A stretch of 64,000 nt of DNA from Beverwykella pulmonaria. Taxonomy: Eukaryota; Ascomycota; Dothideomycetes; Pleosporales; Melanommataceae. The translations under genes were made by a program, and so were the position numbers. Under the pieces are notes generated by a model. That model searched no databases and was not told the origin of the DNA. It saw only the letters and a program-made list of their open reading frames with translations. How positions within the stretch are numbered: position 1 is the stretch's first letter; the number at the start of each line of letters is the position of its first letter. This document shows positions 45,515-57,836 of the stretch, one piece after another. Location of the stretch: assembly GCA_001599595.1 (NCBI GenBank), contig BCHH01000002.1, positions 4,316,055 through 4,380,054 on the forward strand, read 5' to 3'.

Positions 45515-46235
45515 GGTATGATGCGGTCTAGTTGCGGGCAGCCGATGACGCAAACATTGGCGGCATGTGGGCGACCGGTCTTGTGGGAAGCGATCTCTCC
45601 CGAGACAAGGCCGGGTTCGTTCCGCGATCGAGCGATCTCTACATGACAGCGCAACCAGCAAGGGTATACCAAAAATTACCTTCATATATCCGTTACCAGT
45701 TGTTGTCACGGCAGTGTGTGGATGGGATCACCCGTTCTATTAGAATCAGACACTCTCATTGTTTTACCCTATTTAGAAGGCTAGCACACAAGATACAACG
45801 CGGGATTAATACAGAAGAAAACGCAAAATTCAATAGTGCAGGCACCCATACCGCATTCAATACCATCTCGTCTCAGATGCCCCCCCTGGAACATTTTCGC
45901 CCGAACACCTCATAGTCATTCCGTCCCACCTTGCAACCTTACTACACCAAAATCGCCTAAAAAGCCAGAAACACACACTGGGGTATGTTGTTGTCATAAA
46001 CAGTGATAGGCCATGCCGTGGAAAGAAAAGTCGAAACCATAAACAAAAGATGATGCAAGGGAATCCAACAGAGATTGGAAGCGCAAAAGTGCAGATGCAT
46101 ATGCTTGTTTTCGTAATGCGACCGACTAGCAACAAAAGTAGTAGCGGCGGTATTAAACAATCTGATTTTAGGGGATATAATAGGAGCTTATGTACCGTTG
46201 CTTTCTGCAAGATAACATATCAGCACAAAGAAAGG
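45515..46235. other. Intergenic
   Basis: 5' flank of the conserved protein gene and 3' flank of SSN6. No further gene is visible. Confidence 0.5.
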
Positions 46236-49174
46236 CTAAGACTTCTGCTCAACTGGCGTAGGAGCGTGAGACAAGCCGTTGGTAGGAGGGTTGCGCGGAC
46301 TCTCACGCTCCGACTTGGCCATGCTCGGCTTTGTGTCCTCGCCCTCGTCGTCATAGTTCTCATCCACGTCCATGTGACGAGCTGCTGGCTCGTGGTGCTC
46401 AGGTCGCTCCTGTTTGGGCGTCTCAGCCATGCGAGGCGGTGGCTGCGCCGAGTTCATGGGCGGCAGAGACGGAGGGTGGTGAGCGGCCTCGGATGGATGG
46501 TAGCCATCATTGATTCGTCGCGCATCAGGGGTAGTTTGAGGGCTGTGGCGGGGGAATGGAATCGGCACCTGCGGTGACGAGATTCGGTGGGGTGGCGTGG
46601 GGCGCCGGCTGTGAGGCTCTTCTAGCTTTTGGCGTTTCTCGTCATTGGATGGAGGCTTTGGGTTCAAATGGTCATTGTCCTCCCATTCCCGGATTCGCTT
46701 CGGTGGTACCGTTGATGGCCGGTCCTCGCGTTCACGCGCGGCTGCTTCAGCCGCCGCAAGAGCAGAGGCTGGAGGAGGGGCACCACTGGCGATGCCACCA
46801 CCCGACGTGGGATCAGGATGGTGTTGGTATGGGCCCTGATATCCGTTGCGAGGAGACCCTGCGCGATTCTCCACAATAGGTCGGACCTCAGGTGGCGGGC
46901 TTGCCATGCGTCCGTACGACGGCAGGCCTTGGCCCTGGCTAGGTGGCCCACCCAGCCCAGTCGGTGGAGGAGGTGGTGGAGGAGGCACGTTGGCGGCATG
47001 AGGACCGTAGTTAGGGTTTGATATGCGATTTGGTGGCTGCTGCTGATGAGGTGGCATCGGAGGCTGGACCTGAGGACCCTGAGGGTTAAGCTGTGGTGGT
47101 GCAGGGTGATAAGGGCTTGGAGCAACGTGATGAGTCTTTGGGGATGGTGAGAGACCTCGTCGCAATGGGCCGGGACCGGGAGGACCAGTCGGACCCGATG
47201 GTCCAGGGCCGTTTGTAGGCGGTCGGGGAGGCTCCTGATATGGCCTCATGGGCTCTTGTCTTGGGCTCACGGGGCGCTGCGGGGCGTGCTGAGGAGGTGC
47301 ACGAACGCCCTCTCGTTGATCATAGGGATTTAGCTGCTGAGGAGGTAGGCCTGGGTCGCGGATTTGCGCCAAGGGACGGTTCCATTCCGAAGCTCCCATT
47401 GCTGGCGGAGCGGGGCCTGGAGGAGGTTGCTGGGGTTGCGGAGCACCCCATTGAGGGGCAGCAGGCCCATGTATGGAAGCAGGCTGATACGCTTGCGGAT
47501 GAACGTCCTGTGGCACCGGGGCATTCCCTTGGTTGGGTACGCCGGCAGATGTTTGCCCGTTTTGGAGCAGCTGGAGGCGCGCCTTGATGTGAACATTGGA
47601 CGGATCAAGATCCGCCGCGCGTTGGTAGGCGTCGAGTGCATCGGCTGTCTGGTTGTTACAAGACTCGTACTGCGTCATGATTAGCGGTGGCCCTAATTGA
47701 CTTGTTCATGGGAGAGATGGCATACCAATGTACCAAGGTCATACCAAACTTCTGAAATGTTTGGATTGAGTCGAATCGCACGGGAGTATGCATCCAGTGC
47801 ATCGCGGTACTGGTTAATCTGGTAATAGAGTACTCCAATAGAGCACCAGAAGGTCGGGTTTCTGCCGTCACGATAGACTGCTTGTTGGTAGGCCTCGTAA
47901 GCCTTGGGGTATTTCTGTTGTGACATGTAGCAGCGCCCAAGCAGATACCAACTCTGTGCGTCGGTTTGATCTGAATAAAACAATCAGCTGATGCTCCGGG
48001 TCGCTGTTCGAGAATATAACACCTACCGGAAGCGACTGATTTCTCAAGGTACTCGATAGCCTGTTCCTGACTAGCGTAATTGGTACTCTGCTGGTGGTGC
48101 AACCACCCTAGTTGCTGCAAAACTTTGGCGTGATTGGGATCACGCTCAAGAACCCGACGATACGCGCCCTTTGCCGCATCAAACTACGCGTAATGATTAG
48201 TGCCGCGATTGCTATTGTGGTTGCGAGGTGACTTACTTCTTTTTGCTGCTCGTAGACATGGCCAATCTGGAACCAGATGTCTTCCTCGGTCAGCGGCCGA
48301 GGTGGGTTTGTTACGATGTATTTGAAGCACTAGGATCGTGTGAGACGTTGACGATGATAAGTATTTCAGAAAACATACATCTAGACTTTGGTTGAACTTC
48401 TGTTGCTGCTTGTATATTATGCCGAGACGAAAGTAGATCTCGTTTGCCTTTTCGAAAGTAGGCTCCATTCTCATGACCTGGGAGAAGGCCTCCTCGGCAT
48501 GCTCAAGAGACCCGTAGCGATCGTACAGGATCCCAATGCCATACCAAAGCTTTGGCTCCTGTTATGTGTGAGTTGTTTGTATTGATGAGGTGTTGGTGAT
48601 GTGATCTTACCTTGGGATCCGACAAATGATATAGAGCCTGCTGGTATGCCGAGTACGCTTGCTGCAGGTCGTCCATCATCAAGTAGCAATGTCCTGGGGC
48701 ATGAATTAGCGAGTCGATCACGGTTGATAGAGGGCAGGAGCCTACCAAGACTTCCCCAGACTTCTCCATTATTCGGGTCAACCTTCAAAACAGAGCGTAG
48801 ATACTCAACGGCCTGCGGGAAGTGATCTTTGGTGCGCAAAATACACGCAATACCCTGCAAAGCAGGAACCGACCATTCATTGCATTTCAGTGCTTGCTGG
48901 TAACACTGGACAGCGCCATCTAAATCTTGCATCTGCTCCGACAGCGATCCTGCAACGCGTTAGCATGTCGAAGACGCGAAGTGAAGTCACAGTCGTGAGA
49001 TAGCCTACCAATTTGATTCCACACCGTCTCCGTGAGTTGCGAAAGAAACTGCAGCGATGTTTTTGGCTGATGTAGTTGTGGCGGGTGTCCATTCATTTGC
49101 GGGTGCCCAGGATGCGGACCGCCATGATGCGGCGGCATACCCGCGGTGGGCGACGGCTGCTGATGACTCGCCAT
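46236..49174 (-). CDS. SSN6: General transcriptional co-repressor SSN6/CYC8 (TPR protein)
   Basis: Eight exons (49174-49009, 48949-48746, 48693-48611, 48558-48379, 48329-48237, 48183-48027, 47970-47726, 47669-46236) are all in phase and give 853 residues. A His/Pro/Gln-rich N-terminus leads into about ten TPRs (residues 55-400), for example GAVQCYQQALKCNEWSVPAL, PKLWYGIGILYDRYGSLEHA, AKVLQQLGWLHHQQ, QSWYLLGRCYMSQQKYPKAY and EVWYDLGTLYESCNN. The large last exon encodes a Pro/Gln-rich disordered tail ending in an acidic stretch (MDVDENYDDEGED). Cyc8/Ssn6 forms a complex with Tup1 and represses genes under glucose, hypoxia and other signals. Nothing is missing from the TPR core. Confidence 0.95.
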
Positions 49175-52100
49175 GTGCGCGAGAATCTGCGTTGAAGAGA
49201 AGAGCTAAGGAAAGTGATAGGTGATAGCACGACGGTGTCGACTGCACAGGGAACCAGCGCAACTGGAACTGGCTGAGACAAGCACGCAAGGCTGGGTGGA
49301 CTGGCCGCGAACACGTCAAGAGGTCTGATATTGTCAGTACATGGACATTACCATGACAATATCGTCTGCAGCCGGTATCAGATGCGTTGGCGTGACATAC
49401 CTGTCGGGACTGCGAACAGAGGTGCGGACACCTAAGGCCGTGGCCGGAGAACAACAGCAGCGCGCGCGCGCTAAGGAACACCGAGGAAACGGCCAAAATG
49501 GAGACAAGTAAGGAGTGACAAAGGTCAGAAGCGTCCGATACGGACGCTGATAATGTGTGTTGAGAGCGAAGTACGAGGGGGGGGAGTGTGGTGTTGTGGT
49601 GCAGGGCGAAGGGGCGGCGAGAGGAGAAGAGAGAGCGAGGGAGCGACGAAGGGAAAGGAGCGGCCCTCGCTCTTGCCCTCACCTGGAATCTGGGTTAGGG
49701 TTTCTATCTGGAAAGCAGCTTTTGGACGTTGGTGAGGGCGCAGGCCATGGCGCACTAACAGACACGAACGGAACAGGGTTTGCCTGGGTGGCTTGCGCTA
49801 CGCCCGTGGAGACGCTTCGCTTCGATCCTTCCTCATCCCTGCACCCCTGTCTGGTGGGCCTCGCAGGACACGCTGGTCTGGCCCGCGATACACGGCAGAC
49901 CTCCGTAACAGCAATTCGCTGGGTGCGCTGGCCTCCTTGCCTGCCATCTGCCATCGCTGCAGCCGCGGCCGTCGTCCGCCAGCAACCGCGCCGTGCTTGC
50001 TGTGCTGTGCTGATGCTCCTGCCGCCGAGAGGGAGGCTTGAAACGCGCTGTCGGGCGAGCCTCACCAAACTCTAAATCGCTAAGCTGTCCGATTTGGCGC
50101 TGTCACCGGCCGGAAAGAAGAAAATGACGAAGACGAAGAGGGAAAAGAGGTGTGCACGCCTCTGCCGGTGGGTCGGGTCCCTTTCTGCGTTCCGCATTCA
50201 TCCACATTCCCTCGCCGCGCATGCCTGTCTTAATGTCCTGTCACTCCTTCTCCACCGTCTCTCCCAATTTCTCCGCAGAACAGGCAGTCCAGCGCAAGGA
50301 GCGGGCAGGCTGCTGTCCAGCAACGGAGCCCCAGAACGGGCTGCTCGCTGTCAGACAACTGGCTAATGGTGCTGCGGGGCTTCATTTGGCTGGGGAGGCT
50401 GAGATAACCGTCCCGGCCAGTCAGATGGGGAGAGTCGCCCTACGGGGCAGATCGCTTTTGCCCTCCCGCTCTCTGACGCCTGCTTGCCACTCCACGCGCA
50501 CGCAATAATTACTTCTGGTAAGAGGGAGGCTGGGAACTGCTTGCTCGTACCATGTGCCTGCCTGCAAAAGGGGCACGCAGCAATGCAGCCCGGAACCGCG
50601 CCCACCACCACCACCACCATCACGACCACCGCCACGACTCCACAGCACACAACACCCTCCACGACAGCCTGCAGCACGACGGCGGCCAGCACGCCAGCTC
50701 CGCACCGTGCCTAAGGTGTGCAGTGGACGCAGCTGTTGGACCGGCGCAGTGTTATTTGTGTGTCTGTGTGCAGCGTGTGCGTCGGCTGGCTGGCTGCAGC
50801 GGCGCACTCACGCACGAGGGGCGGCTTGTGGAGTGGACACGGCTTCACGATGCGGCCAGAGATCGCCGCCAAGGCTGTCTCTCTCCACACATGGTCGCAA
50901 GCTTCCGCCAGCGTCTGGGCGCCGTCCGTGCTGTGACGCAAATGTCTCTCCGCTCCCGCGCCGGCAGAGCTCGTGTCACACCCCCATCCATCCTGCTGCA
51001 AAGTGCCAACCCTACCGCTTCCTGCAGGCTGACTAGAGCCGGTGATTTGTTGGCGCATAAGCATGCAGTAGGGGTTTTTTCGGGGCATGTACCTGGCCCC
51101 TGGAGCCCATTCTCGGGTTTGCTCAACGCTGGCCGAGTGCTCGCTGCCACGGCCGAGTGTGATGGGGGCGCATGCGCCGATGCGATGCCGCTTGCCAATA
51201 TGACTCGCCCCGGGACGCGACTTGGAAAAGCCATCGCCCCAAGCCTTCCACAAGCCCGGCCGCCGCTAGAACCTCCACACGCCATTTTGGGCTCCTCTCC
51301 CCAAGCCGAAGCCACGTGAAACGATGTGGATGGCTGAACGAGCGCCACAGAGCGACCGAGTGGACTAAGGGGTGCTCTGCGCGTCATTGGGAAGGCGGAA
51401 CTGCCGACAAGCGAGCTGTAGCAAGAGGTGGAGGGCATGTTCAATAGGTACCGGAGACGAACCACTTCATTGTTCGCTTCTCAGGGGAGGAGCACGTTCT
51501 GGGAGAACCGCGCTACACGCCTGCGAAATTAGTCGCCCGGACCGTGGGTTTATGCGGTTTCTACGATCGGACAGAACCCACAGAATCCCTCCAGGGTGAT
51601 CCGTACGTCTCCGAAACGCCCTAGGAAGAGTTTCAAAAACGTATTTTTGGCGCCGCGCCCTGAGAGTTGTGGATAGCATAAGTTTCTTATTGATCCTCAA
51701 TCCCACTACCTTGCCCAATCTTATCTCACAGCTGGAACGTTTACGATGTCTTGCGAAGGCGCCAAGACAAGGCTGAAGGTTGTTATCCACCAACTAAGCC
51801 TTCTCCTTGCATGAAGCATTTCTGGTGGCTGGTTGTTCAGAATGCACAACTCATTTCACGCAGGCCGGATCTACACGAGAGTGGAGCCTGTTTGATGTGC
51901 CGGGAAGAGAACCATCGACGACCTTTTACACTATCATCTCTCACAGGACGGTCAAGTGATCTTACGCGTAAGGGCGAAGGGTTGACTCGACTCTCGTCAC
52001 CTCTTTGATAGTTTGACAGGAGCTTTTATGACTTCCCGAATACTCCCCTAGGGAGCATGTGAGGGTGAGCGTGGTCTCAGTAAGGCCTTGACCTAGGCTA

Positions 52101-54659
52101 CTAGCTGATATATATGCATATCCAAAGACGGGACACAAAAGGCTGGTGGCACAGAAATCAGCACAGGAGGCCGCCGCTTTTAGCAATCCCGAATGGCTGT
52201 GCTGTTGGATTCTCCGTAGCCGCCAACACGAGAATCCTCTGTCAGTAATCATCCTGCTGTACGAGGACAGGTACGCTAACTATTTTGCTACGTGAATCCC
52301 GCGTCTCACAGTGTGAAGAATCAATTTAGCCAGGACTGACTCCAGAAATTCGGCACCGGTGCGAGCAACCAGGATAAAATCAACCCCACATGCTCCAGCT
52401 CGTCACGCTTCTCTTCCTCATATATCCGAATGTTACACTACTGCTCGACGATGCTTGCCCTGGCCTGCATGCAACGTTATTGCGCCAAGGGGCGAAGCTA
52501 AGTGGTGCTCCGGGGAATGGATGCCTTCCAGATATTGCAATCAACGTTTCGTCTCGCGCCCGCAATCTCAAAGAGACGGCAGGGCTCCCTATATCGACAC
52601 ATCGCTCCCGATGCGTGGTAGGGCGGATCGGACCCCGCGTGGGCGAACCGGTTGGAAGGCCGTTTGCTGACAGTTGCGGTGCGCATGATGATGTGATGCG
52701 CTGCGATGCGATGTACCCTGGCCCAATTTAGAGACCGATCATCATCATGTTTCGGCCTGCGAAACTCATAACCACATTGACTTCTCGCGCATATAAAGAC
52801 GTCTTATGAGTGAAAGACCCGTTAGCCCGTGCAGCCCTGCCACTCTTCTTCAACCCGGCTTCACCATCGCAAGCATGGGATTGATTAAGGTTGCTGTCAC
52901 AGGTACACTGAACCCAGACGGGTAGCCGCATGCAAATTCCCCAGTGAACTTAGGCTCCAGACCCTGGTAATGGCCGCCCAGCCTTTCTCTTCCGAATCAG
53001 CGAACGAAACAGCATCTACTCAGATGTCAGACTCGACATCAACGTCAGCATCCAAAGTCTGGTGGAGCGCAGTGTTTGGAACCGAACGGGTCGTGGAGGG
53101 TGCGTGGCGCGGGATCAACCGTGGTTGACATAGGAGTGGTGGCGCCAATGCAGATGTGGGGTCGAGCGGTTTCGTCTTTGGGTTTGGTGCTACTTGTACG
53201 CTGGCGTTAGCGTTCTTGGCCCTTTTGGGGTGTCATCCGAGGGCTGCATGAGATCTCATCCGCAACATGTCTTATCCGAAAAAGGAATTCTAAAGTGGAC
53301 TCAACAGTGGCGTGGTGACTGCAGTTGGGCTTGCTTTTGAAGCCGGAGGGGGTCTGGCTAAAGCCTGGCGCTTGGCTGGGAGGTGCCGTGCGTTTGCCTC
53401 GTAGCGAGTGGCGAATCTCGTGTGCGCTATTACGGTGCAAAGGAACGTTCTTCGGCCATCACACGACTGAAGAGTGGCTTTCGATGGTCCTGAAATAGAG
53501 TGTGGCGCGAAGGTCGTCAATACTCTCGGCCTTTTACGAAAAGATTGATTTTCTATACGGTCGCAATACATAACTCCAGAACGTTTACTTGAGGTTGGGG
53601 CTCATGGGAAAAGTATCTACTACCTGTTGTGCGTCTGAAGAGAATAGCAGAAGCATCTCTAGGTAGACATCCACATGTCAAAGTTCTGCTTGCAGATTCA
53701 GTATGGTCTAGAATTTTGGAAAAAATATCCTACTCTCAGACCAGGTTCCACAGTAAAAGGCACGAGGGGCAGGAAATAAGTGGCACGCTTGAAAAGTAAT
53801 CCTCTTTAATACAGCATCTTACAACAACAGCAAACGCTGTAGTTTGTTTCATAGATATACTCTATAAAAGAGATACTCTAGGATCTTATACTGCTTATAG
53901 CATGTTAATTCCATTTGTTGTTGTTGTACTATGCTGCTTAAAGTTCTGAGATTTTGACGTGGCTCGCATGTTTTGCTGACTGGCTTATTTCCGCCCTCGT
54001 GAGAGGCTAGGGTGTAGCGCAGCCTCGTTGTAGGCGAGCGAATCACACGACCAAGGACAGAATGAGTTTAATGTGTCCCATCGAGGCTCGATGAGATGAC
54101 ATGAGAAGATACCTTAGTTTTGGCCAAGGTATACATCCTGCTGCTCTAAAACGACTCGTTCTGGGATGGCCTAATACTCGAATCCCCACGATACTCTGTC
54201 TCTTATTTAGAGCTCTTTGATGTTGTCGCTATTTTCCCCTTTGCACTTCACTTTGATCCGAACTCTCCATTAATAGAGACATTCCTCAGTCAACGTTAAG
54301 CTGTTCCCCGATCGTATACATGCTGCTCCGTTGAGCTCCTTGTGTTCCCTAAGCATATAAGGAGACTCCAATAAGCTCTTCAACTTCTACGGGCACCTTA
54401 TGCTAACCCAGCGAGTGCTATTTGCGAACGTTTCAGCGCAAGAATGGAATTCCTGAGTCCACTTAGCCCCGCTGTAGCCTTTGGGGAGTGCGATTTGGTA
54501 CAGGAGGCGTAGCTATATCAAGTTTGATTCAGGATCCTACTCCTTACCTTCCACGCTACCCTGATTTCAACGTCTCCGTTTTGAACACTAGTGATTTGCT
54601 GCAACACCAATATCCTTGAGGGCACCACCAAGACTCCACCTCAACTCCAATCCACTTAA
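49175..54659. other. 5.5-kb gene-free stretch upstream of SSN6
   Basis: The first 2.3 kb are GC-rich, with many overlapping frames on both strands that show no motif; the longest is 50552-51319 (+), low-complexity at its start with a His run. From about 51.5 kb the DNA turns average to AT-rich with short frames. I see no tRNA, transposase or conserved domain. It could hold a very long SSN6 leader or promoter, or non-coding RNA. Confidence 0.5.
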
Positions 54660-55135
54660 TTGTCCTACAGTCACTTGATGGCAATCAAACTAAACACAAT
54701 CTTCCTCACCTTGGCCCATATTCCCAGAAGGAATCTGACCCTTCCCACACCGAGCTCGTCCCACTACCTCCACCTCCAAAGACGAGCATTCCGCCAATTT
54801 CCAGCGTACCCATCTCCCGCCTGCTCACAAACCCCAATTCATGGCCCCAAGACTGCGTCCTCTACGCCCTTCCCTTCACGACTTCCGTCCTGTCAATCAA
54901 GTCTGTCTGCCCAGAGGCTCTCGAAAATGCCGCAGATCAACTCAGCCATATTAATATTGATGCGAGAGATCTTGAGGTAGACCAATACATTCATCAGTTT
55001 ACTGCAGGGAAAGCTGCTACATGGTCGCAAAACAAACGTGGGACTTGCTCTGATTACTTGAAAGGTGAGTGGATCTCTATGAACCAGACTGGAGGTTTGG
55101 AAGCTGTTCTGTTGGAGTTTCCTCATTTAGTATAG
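54660..55135 (+). CDS. Unassigned coding-like region, no clear start
   Basis: A frame without an ATG runs from about 54625 to a TAG at 55133-55135. It encodes WPQDCVLYALPFTTSVLSIK, then VCPEALENAADQLSHINIDA, QFTAGKAATWSQNKRGTCSD and LEAVLLEFPHLV. The amphipathic and Cys-containing pattern looks like real protein. An ATG at 54678 in another frame begins a possible signal peptide (MAIKLNTIFLTLA), but I could not join the two with consistent splice phases. It may be a spliced small gene with an unseen exon or a frameshifted relic. Confidence 0.3.
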
Positions 55136-55400
55136 AAACAAAATTTCTACAACAAAATTTGGAATAAAAACTTGATGAATATAAACGATGAAGCACGGGA
55201 AAGGTGGTATTGATGAAAGGCTGATAGATTTGTACCCGCGAATAAGCGTAGGTCGCAAGCACAGATAGCCAAGCGGACCAAGCTCCCTCGGGGGTGAACG
55301 ATCCCCGCAAAATCATCCCACAACCGCCAAAGCTGCCACAGTCACGGAAAACGACAAACGCCAACGCATCTTCTTCCATTGTCGTCTTTCATACTTCCTC

Positions 55401-56627
55401 ATGATATCCAAATTCACCTGCCTCCGCGCCGCACGTCTTGCTGCACGCCATCCGTGTCGGCGGACGTTCGCCACTGCTACACAAAACCGAAACGACCATG
55501 TCCGCATTGTAGAGGTTGGGCCGAGGGACGGTCTGCAGAATGAGAAGCAGAGCATACCGGTAGCGACAAAGATAGAGTTGGTAGAGAGGCTGGCGCAGAC
55601 GGGACTTAAGACGATTGAGGCGGGATCGTTTGTGGCGCCGAAATGGGTACCCCAAGTTAGCCATCCCAGTTCCCAATTGAGCTCCTTAATCTTTGAGGAC
55701 ACTGCTGACGACTATTCGCAGATGGCGAACTCCTCCGAGATTCTCGAATACATTTTACGGACCACACCTCAGTCCCCACATCCCATAACGTATCAGTTCC
55801 TCCTCCCCAACCGTCGAGGGCTCGACAACTTCCTCTCTGTCTGGGAGTCAAGAGCCTCTTCGAAACCGGACGCATACCCAACCCCACCTCCATCCCCAAG
55901 GACTGACGACGGCCCCGCACTCAACACGTCCTCCCAGGATCCCAATGCCATGCCCTCTGGCTCCTCAGGCACCTCGGCGTCCGCGCCCGAGATTGAGCTC
56001 TCGATATTCACTGCAGCAACAGAAGCATTCACCCAGAAGAACACAAACTGCTCCATCGCGGAGTCTTTACAACGATTCGAACCGATAATGGCGCGGGCAA
56101 AGGAGTTGGATCTGAAGGTGCGGGCATACATCTCCGTGGCGCTCGGGTGCCCATACGAAGGACCCAACGTGGACCCACACAAAGTAGCGGAACTGGCTGT
56201 AAACTTGCTAGAGATGGGCGCGGACGAGATATCAGTTGCCGACACCACGGGCATGGGCACCGCGCCCCGAACGGCCGAGCTGTTGAAGACGTTAACCGCA
56301 GCGGGTGTAGAGAACAGCGATTTAGCTCTGCACTTCCATGACACATATGGCCAGGCTCTTGTAAACTCGGTGGTTGGACTGGAGCATGGAATTCGTACTT
56401 TTGACTCCGCGGTAGCTGGTCTAGGAGGCTGTCCGTTCAGTCCAGGCGCGACTGGGAATGTGGCGACAGAGGATCTTGTCCATTGCTTTCACAGTCTGGG
56501 TTTGAAGACTGGTGTGGATATTGAGAAGCTGTCCGAGGTGGGCGAGTGGATATCGAGTGAGTTGGGGAGGCCGAATGAGAGTAGGGCTGGGAAGGCGACG
56601 CTTGCTCAGATGCATAAGAGGATCTGA
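55401..56627 (+). CDS. Hydroxymethylglutaryl-CoA lyase, mitochondrial
   Basis: Two exons (55401-55655 and 55722-56627) give 386 residues. The first 27 residues (MISKFTCLRAARLAARHPCR) are basic and lack acids, a mitochondrial presequence. Catalytic blocks are VGPRDGLQNE, FVAPKWVPQ joined across the intron to MANSSEI, VADTTGMGTAPRT, LHFHDTYGQALVN (metal-binding HxH), and the signature GLGGCPFSPGATGNVATEDL with the active-site Cys. The enzyme cleaves HMG-CoA to acetyl-CoA and acetoacetate, the last step of leucine breakdown. An unusual Pro/Ser-rich insert of about 45 residues (between SVWESRASS and EIELSIFTAA) interrupts the TIM barrel and is likely a surface loop. It is absent from the compact animal and bacterial enzymes. 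Confidence 0.94.
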   Translation: MISKFTCLRAARLAARHPCRRTFATATQNRNDHVRIVEVGPRDGLQNEKQSIPVATKIELVERLAQTGLKTIEAGSFVAPKWVPQVSHPSSQLSSLIFEDTADDYSQMANSSEILEYILRTTPQSPHPITYQFLLPNRRGLDNFLSVWESRASSKPDAYPTPPPSPRTDDGPALNTSSQDPNAMPSGSSGTSASAPEIELSIFTAATEAFTQKNTNCSIAESLQRFEPIMARAKELDLKVRAYISVALGCPYEGPNVDPHKVAELAVNLLEMGADEISVADTTGMGTAPRTAELLKTLTAAGVENSDLALHFHDTYGQALVNSVVGLEHGIRTFDSAVAGLGGCPFSPGATGNVATEDLVHCFHSLGLKTGVDIEKLSEVGEWISSELGRPNESRAGKATLAQMHKRI

Positions 56628-57836
56628 GAAATGAGGGGGGTGATTGGGGTGTTCAATAAATTCTGAACCTCAGTTACAGAAGGTCGTCTTCCTCTTATAG
56701 ACCCTGCTAGTAAATATAGGCATCCGCACACATTTTGCGGGTGGTTCAAAGTACCAAACAAGTTCGCCTTACTATTCCAACGCTGGTTTTGTCCTTCATC
56801 GTCCCTGCGGAAAGTCCAGATTTAGACATACGCCACGTTTATCTTCCTCCATAGTACTGTACGTCTTAGATTCTACTTCATTCTTTTACCCGACTAAATG
56901 TCTACTTCGTTCCCTTATCTCGACTGTATAGCTCAGCGTCTAGCGTAAAGGTCGTTCTAGTAAACACGATAGGATTTTGCTGGACTCAGTTGGACATCCA
57001 ACTCATTCCCTTTCACTGGAAAGACATTCGTGACTCAATGGCGACGTTCCTCTCTGTAGTAGTGTGCAACCTCTTAAACAGAAGTCTTCTGGTTGACAAA
57101 AACAGCGAACCATGATTGTGAATATATTTTCAGTTTGATTAATTATATGAACGCTAGTTTCAGACGCGCTTGAAGTGTCTGAGGCTGCCGCCCACATTCG
57201 ATCCGTCGTCAATTCCTCCTCCTCCTCCTCCTTCCCTCAGTTCGACTTTCACTCACGCTGTCCGTCGTTGTGAGCGTGCTGAAACGCCTTCGCGGATCGA
57301 CTGCTCATCACCTGCGCGAAAACCTGCAACTTCTCTTACTCGCTGTTGATAAGCGCTTCAAAGGTCATTTTTGCCCCCATACAGGATCAGAGCTGCACAA
57401 GCCAGTTTCTACCTGCTACACTCACTTGCTCCCCAAATTGCGGCGTATATGGGCTTTGATCATTTTGGCCTTTACCTGGATTTGCGTTTGCAAGAAGTAG
57501 ATGTTGTCGATACATGTGAAAATCTGCGACTTGCCTATCTGGAAAGTCCTTCACAACCGATATGCGAAACTACGACTACTCCGATATGTATTTAACTATT
57601 TTTAATATTGCTTTTAATGCATACGGTGGTATGGATTATGTGAGCCTTAACCCTTTTTTTGGCCCTTATCTAACTGTGTGGGTAGGGAACCGTATGGAAG
57701 TGTTCTTTAAAGGCCGCGGTATATTCATATACACAGTCTAGATCTAACTTTGCCTCTACGCTGCTTTTGTTTAAAGTTAATACTCTAAAACAGTATCTCC
57801 TTTCCCAAAATCCTCCTATTCCCTCCACAACTCAAT
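56628..57836. other. Intergenic between convergent genes
   Basis: 3' flanks of the HMG-CoA lyase (+) and xanthine dehydrogenase (-). It contains AT-rich segments and a (TCC)n run near 57210-57235. Short frames only. Confidence 0.5.

Noticed and set aside
50552..51319. 255-codon plus-strand frame
   Set aside because: It lies in GC-rich DNA where all frames tend to stay open, begins with a His run, overlaps several equally long frames and has no known motif.
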